NCBI GenBank assembly: GCA_005281725.1
Contig: SSBO01000007.1
Span: 2,238,402 to 2,302,401 of the forward strand
From: Wuchereria bancrofti
Lineage: Eukaryota; Nematoda; Chromadorea; Rhabditida; Onchocercidae
DNA length: 64,000 nucleotides
Reading direction: 5' to 3'
The position numbers and the translations under genes are program-made. The notes under the pieces were generated by a model. It ran no database searches. It was not told the DNA's origin and saw only the letters and a list, made by a program, of their open reading frames with translations. Shown here in pieces: positions 63,868-64,000 of this stretch. Within the stretch, counting starts at the first letter, position 1. Each line of letters starts with the position of its first letter.

Positions 63868-64000
63868 GTGCTACATCTAATTTCTTATAAATGAAACATT
63901 ATTTGGGTCTGTCTAATCAGTAAGAAGAGAACGCGGATGCTCAACGATTATAAGAACTAGCATCTCCTTGAAAAGTCTGTCTTAAAAACTCCGCTAAAGT
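63868..64000 (+). other. Intron of the peptide transporter, reaching the window end
   Basis: No exon is convincingly recognised here. Reading on from the possible acceptor at 63919 gives a basic stretch and then a stop within 13 codons. Confidence 0.5.

Overview
This window is AT-rich eukaryotic DNA (roughly one third G+C by eye) with compact, intron-dense protein genes. Introns are short to medium, nearly all GT...AG with a TTTTCAG/TTTCAG-like acceptor, and several start codons lie only a few bases after such an acceptor. That pattern fits a nematode using spliced-leader trans-splicing. A spirurid or filarial worm is my best guess, but no species-diagnostic sequence was identified. No bacterial, viral or CRISPR-type system was found.

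Layout. Minus strand, 1.9-13.3 kb: a 31-exon filamin gene, modelled completely (1712 aa, two calponin-homology domains plus about 15 filamin repeats). Minus strand, 16.6-18.4 kb: a six-exon SLC66A2/PQLC1-type PQ-loop membrane protein (264 aa). Minus strand, 22.1-24.7 kb: a six-exon CNEP1R1/NEP1-R1, the regulatory subunit of the lipin phosphatase (128 aa). Plus strand, 26.2-27.3 kb: a three-exon ubiquitin-conjugating enzyme UBE2W (151 aa). 27.3-39.5 kb: about 12 kb without a gene I can support, containing repeats and low-complexity tracts. Plus strand, 39.5-51.9 kb: a 21-exon SLC4-family, Na+-coupled-type bicarbonate transporter (1189 aa; abts-1-like). Plus strand, 54.1-54.4 kb: an unrecognised two-exon 77-aa membrane microprotein. 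54.4-62.8 kb: repeat-rich and apparently non-coding, with a perfect 18-bp hairpin and a 367-bp inverted-repeat element. Plus strand, 62.8 kb to the end: the first four exons of an SLC15 proton-coupled peptide transporter, cut off by the window edge.

The genes look like ordinary, unrelated housekeeping genes: cytoskeleton, lipid and nuclear-envelope control, ubiquitin conjugation, and acid-base and nutrient transport. I see no operon that ties them into one pathway. Six gene models were built by following reading phase across every splice junction, and all junctions in them are phase-consistent.

The most interesting leftovers are the following. The filamin rod is short. Filamin also has a 25-nt microexon. 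The SLC4 gene has an apparent GC-AG intron. The 77-aa membrane protein matches nothing I know. A dispersed ~430-bp repeat with an A-rich end occurs twice in opposite orientation. There are two hairpins or fold-backs of possible RNA or transposon origin (59.4 kb and 62.0 kb).
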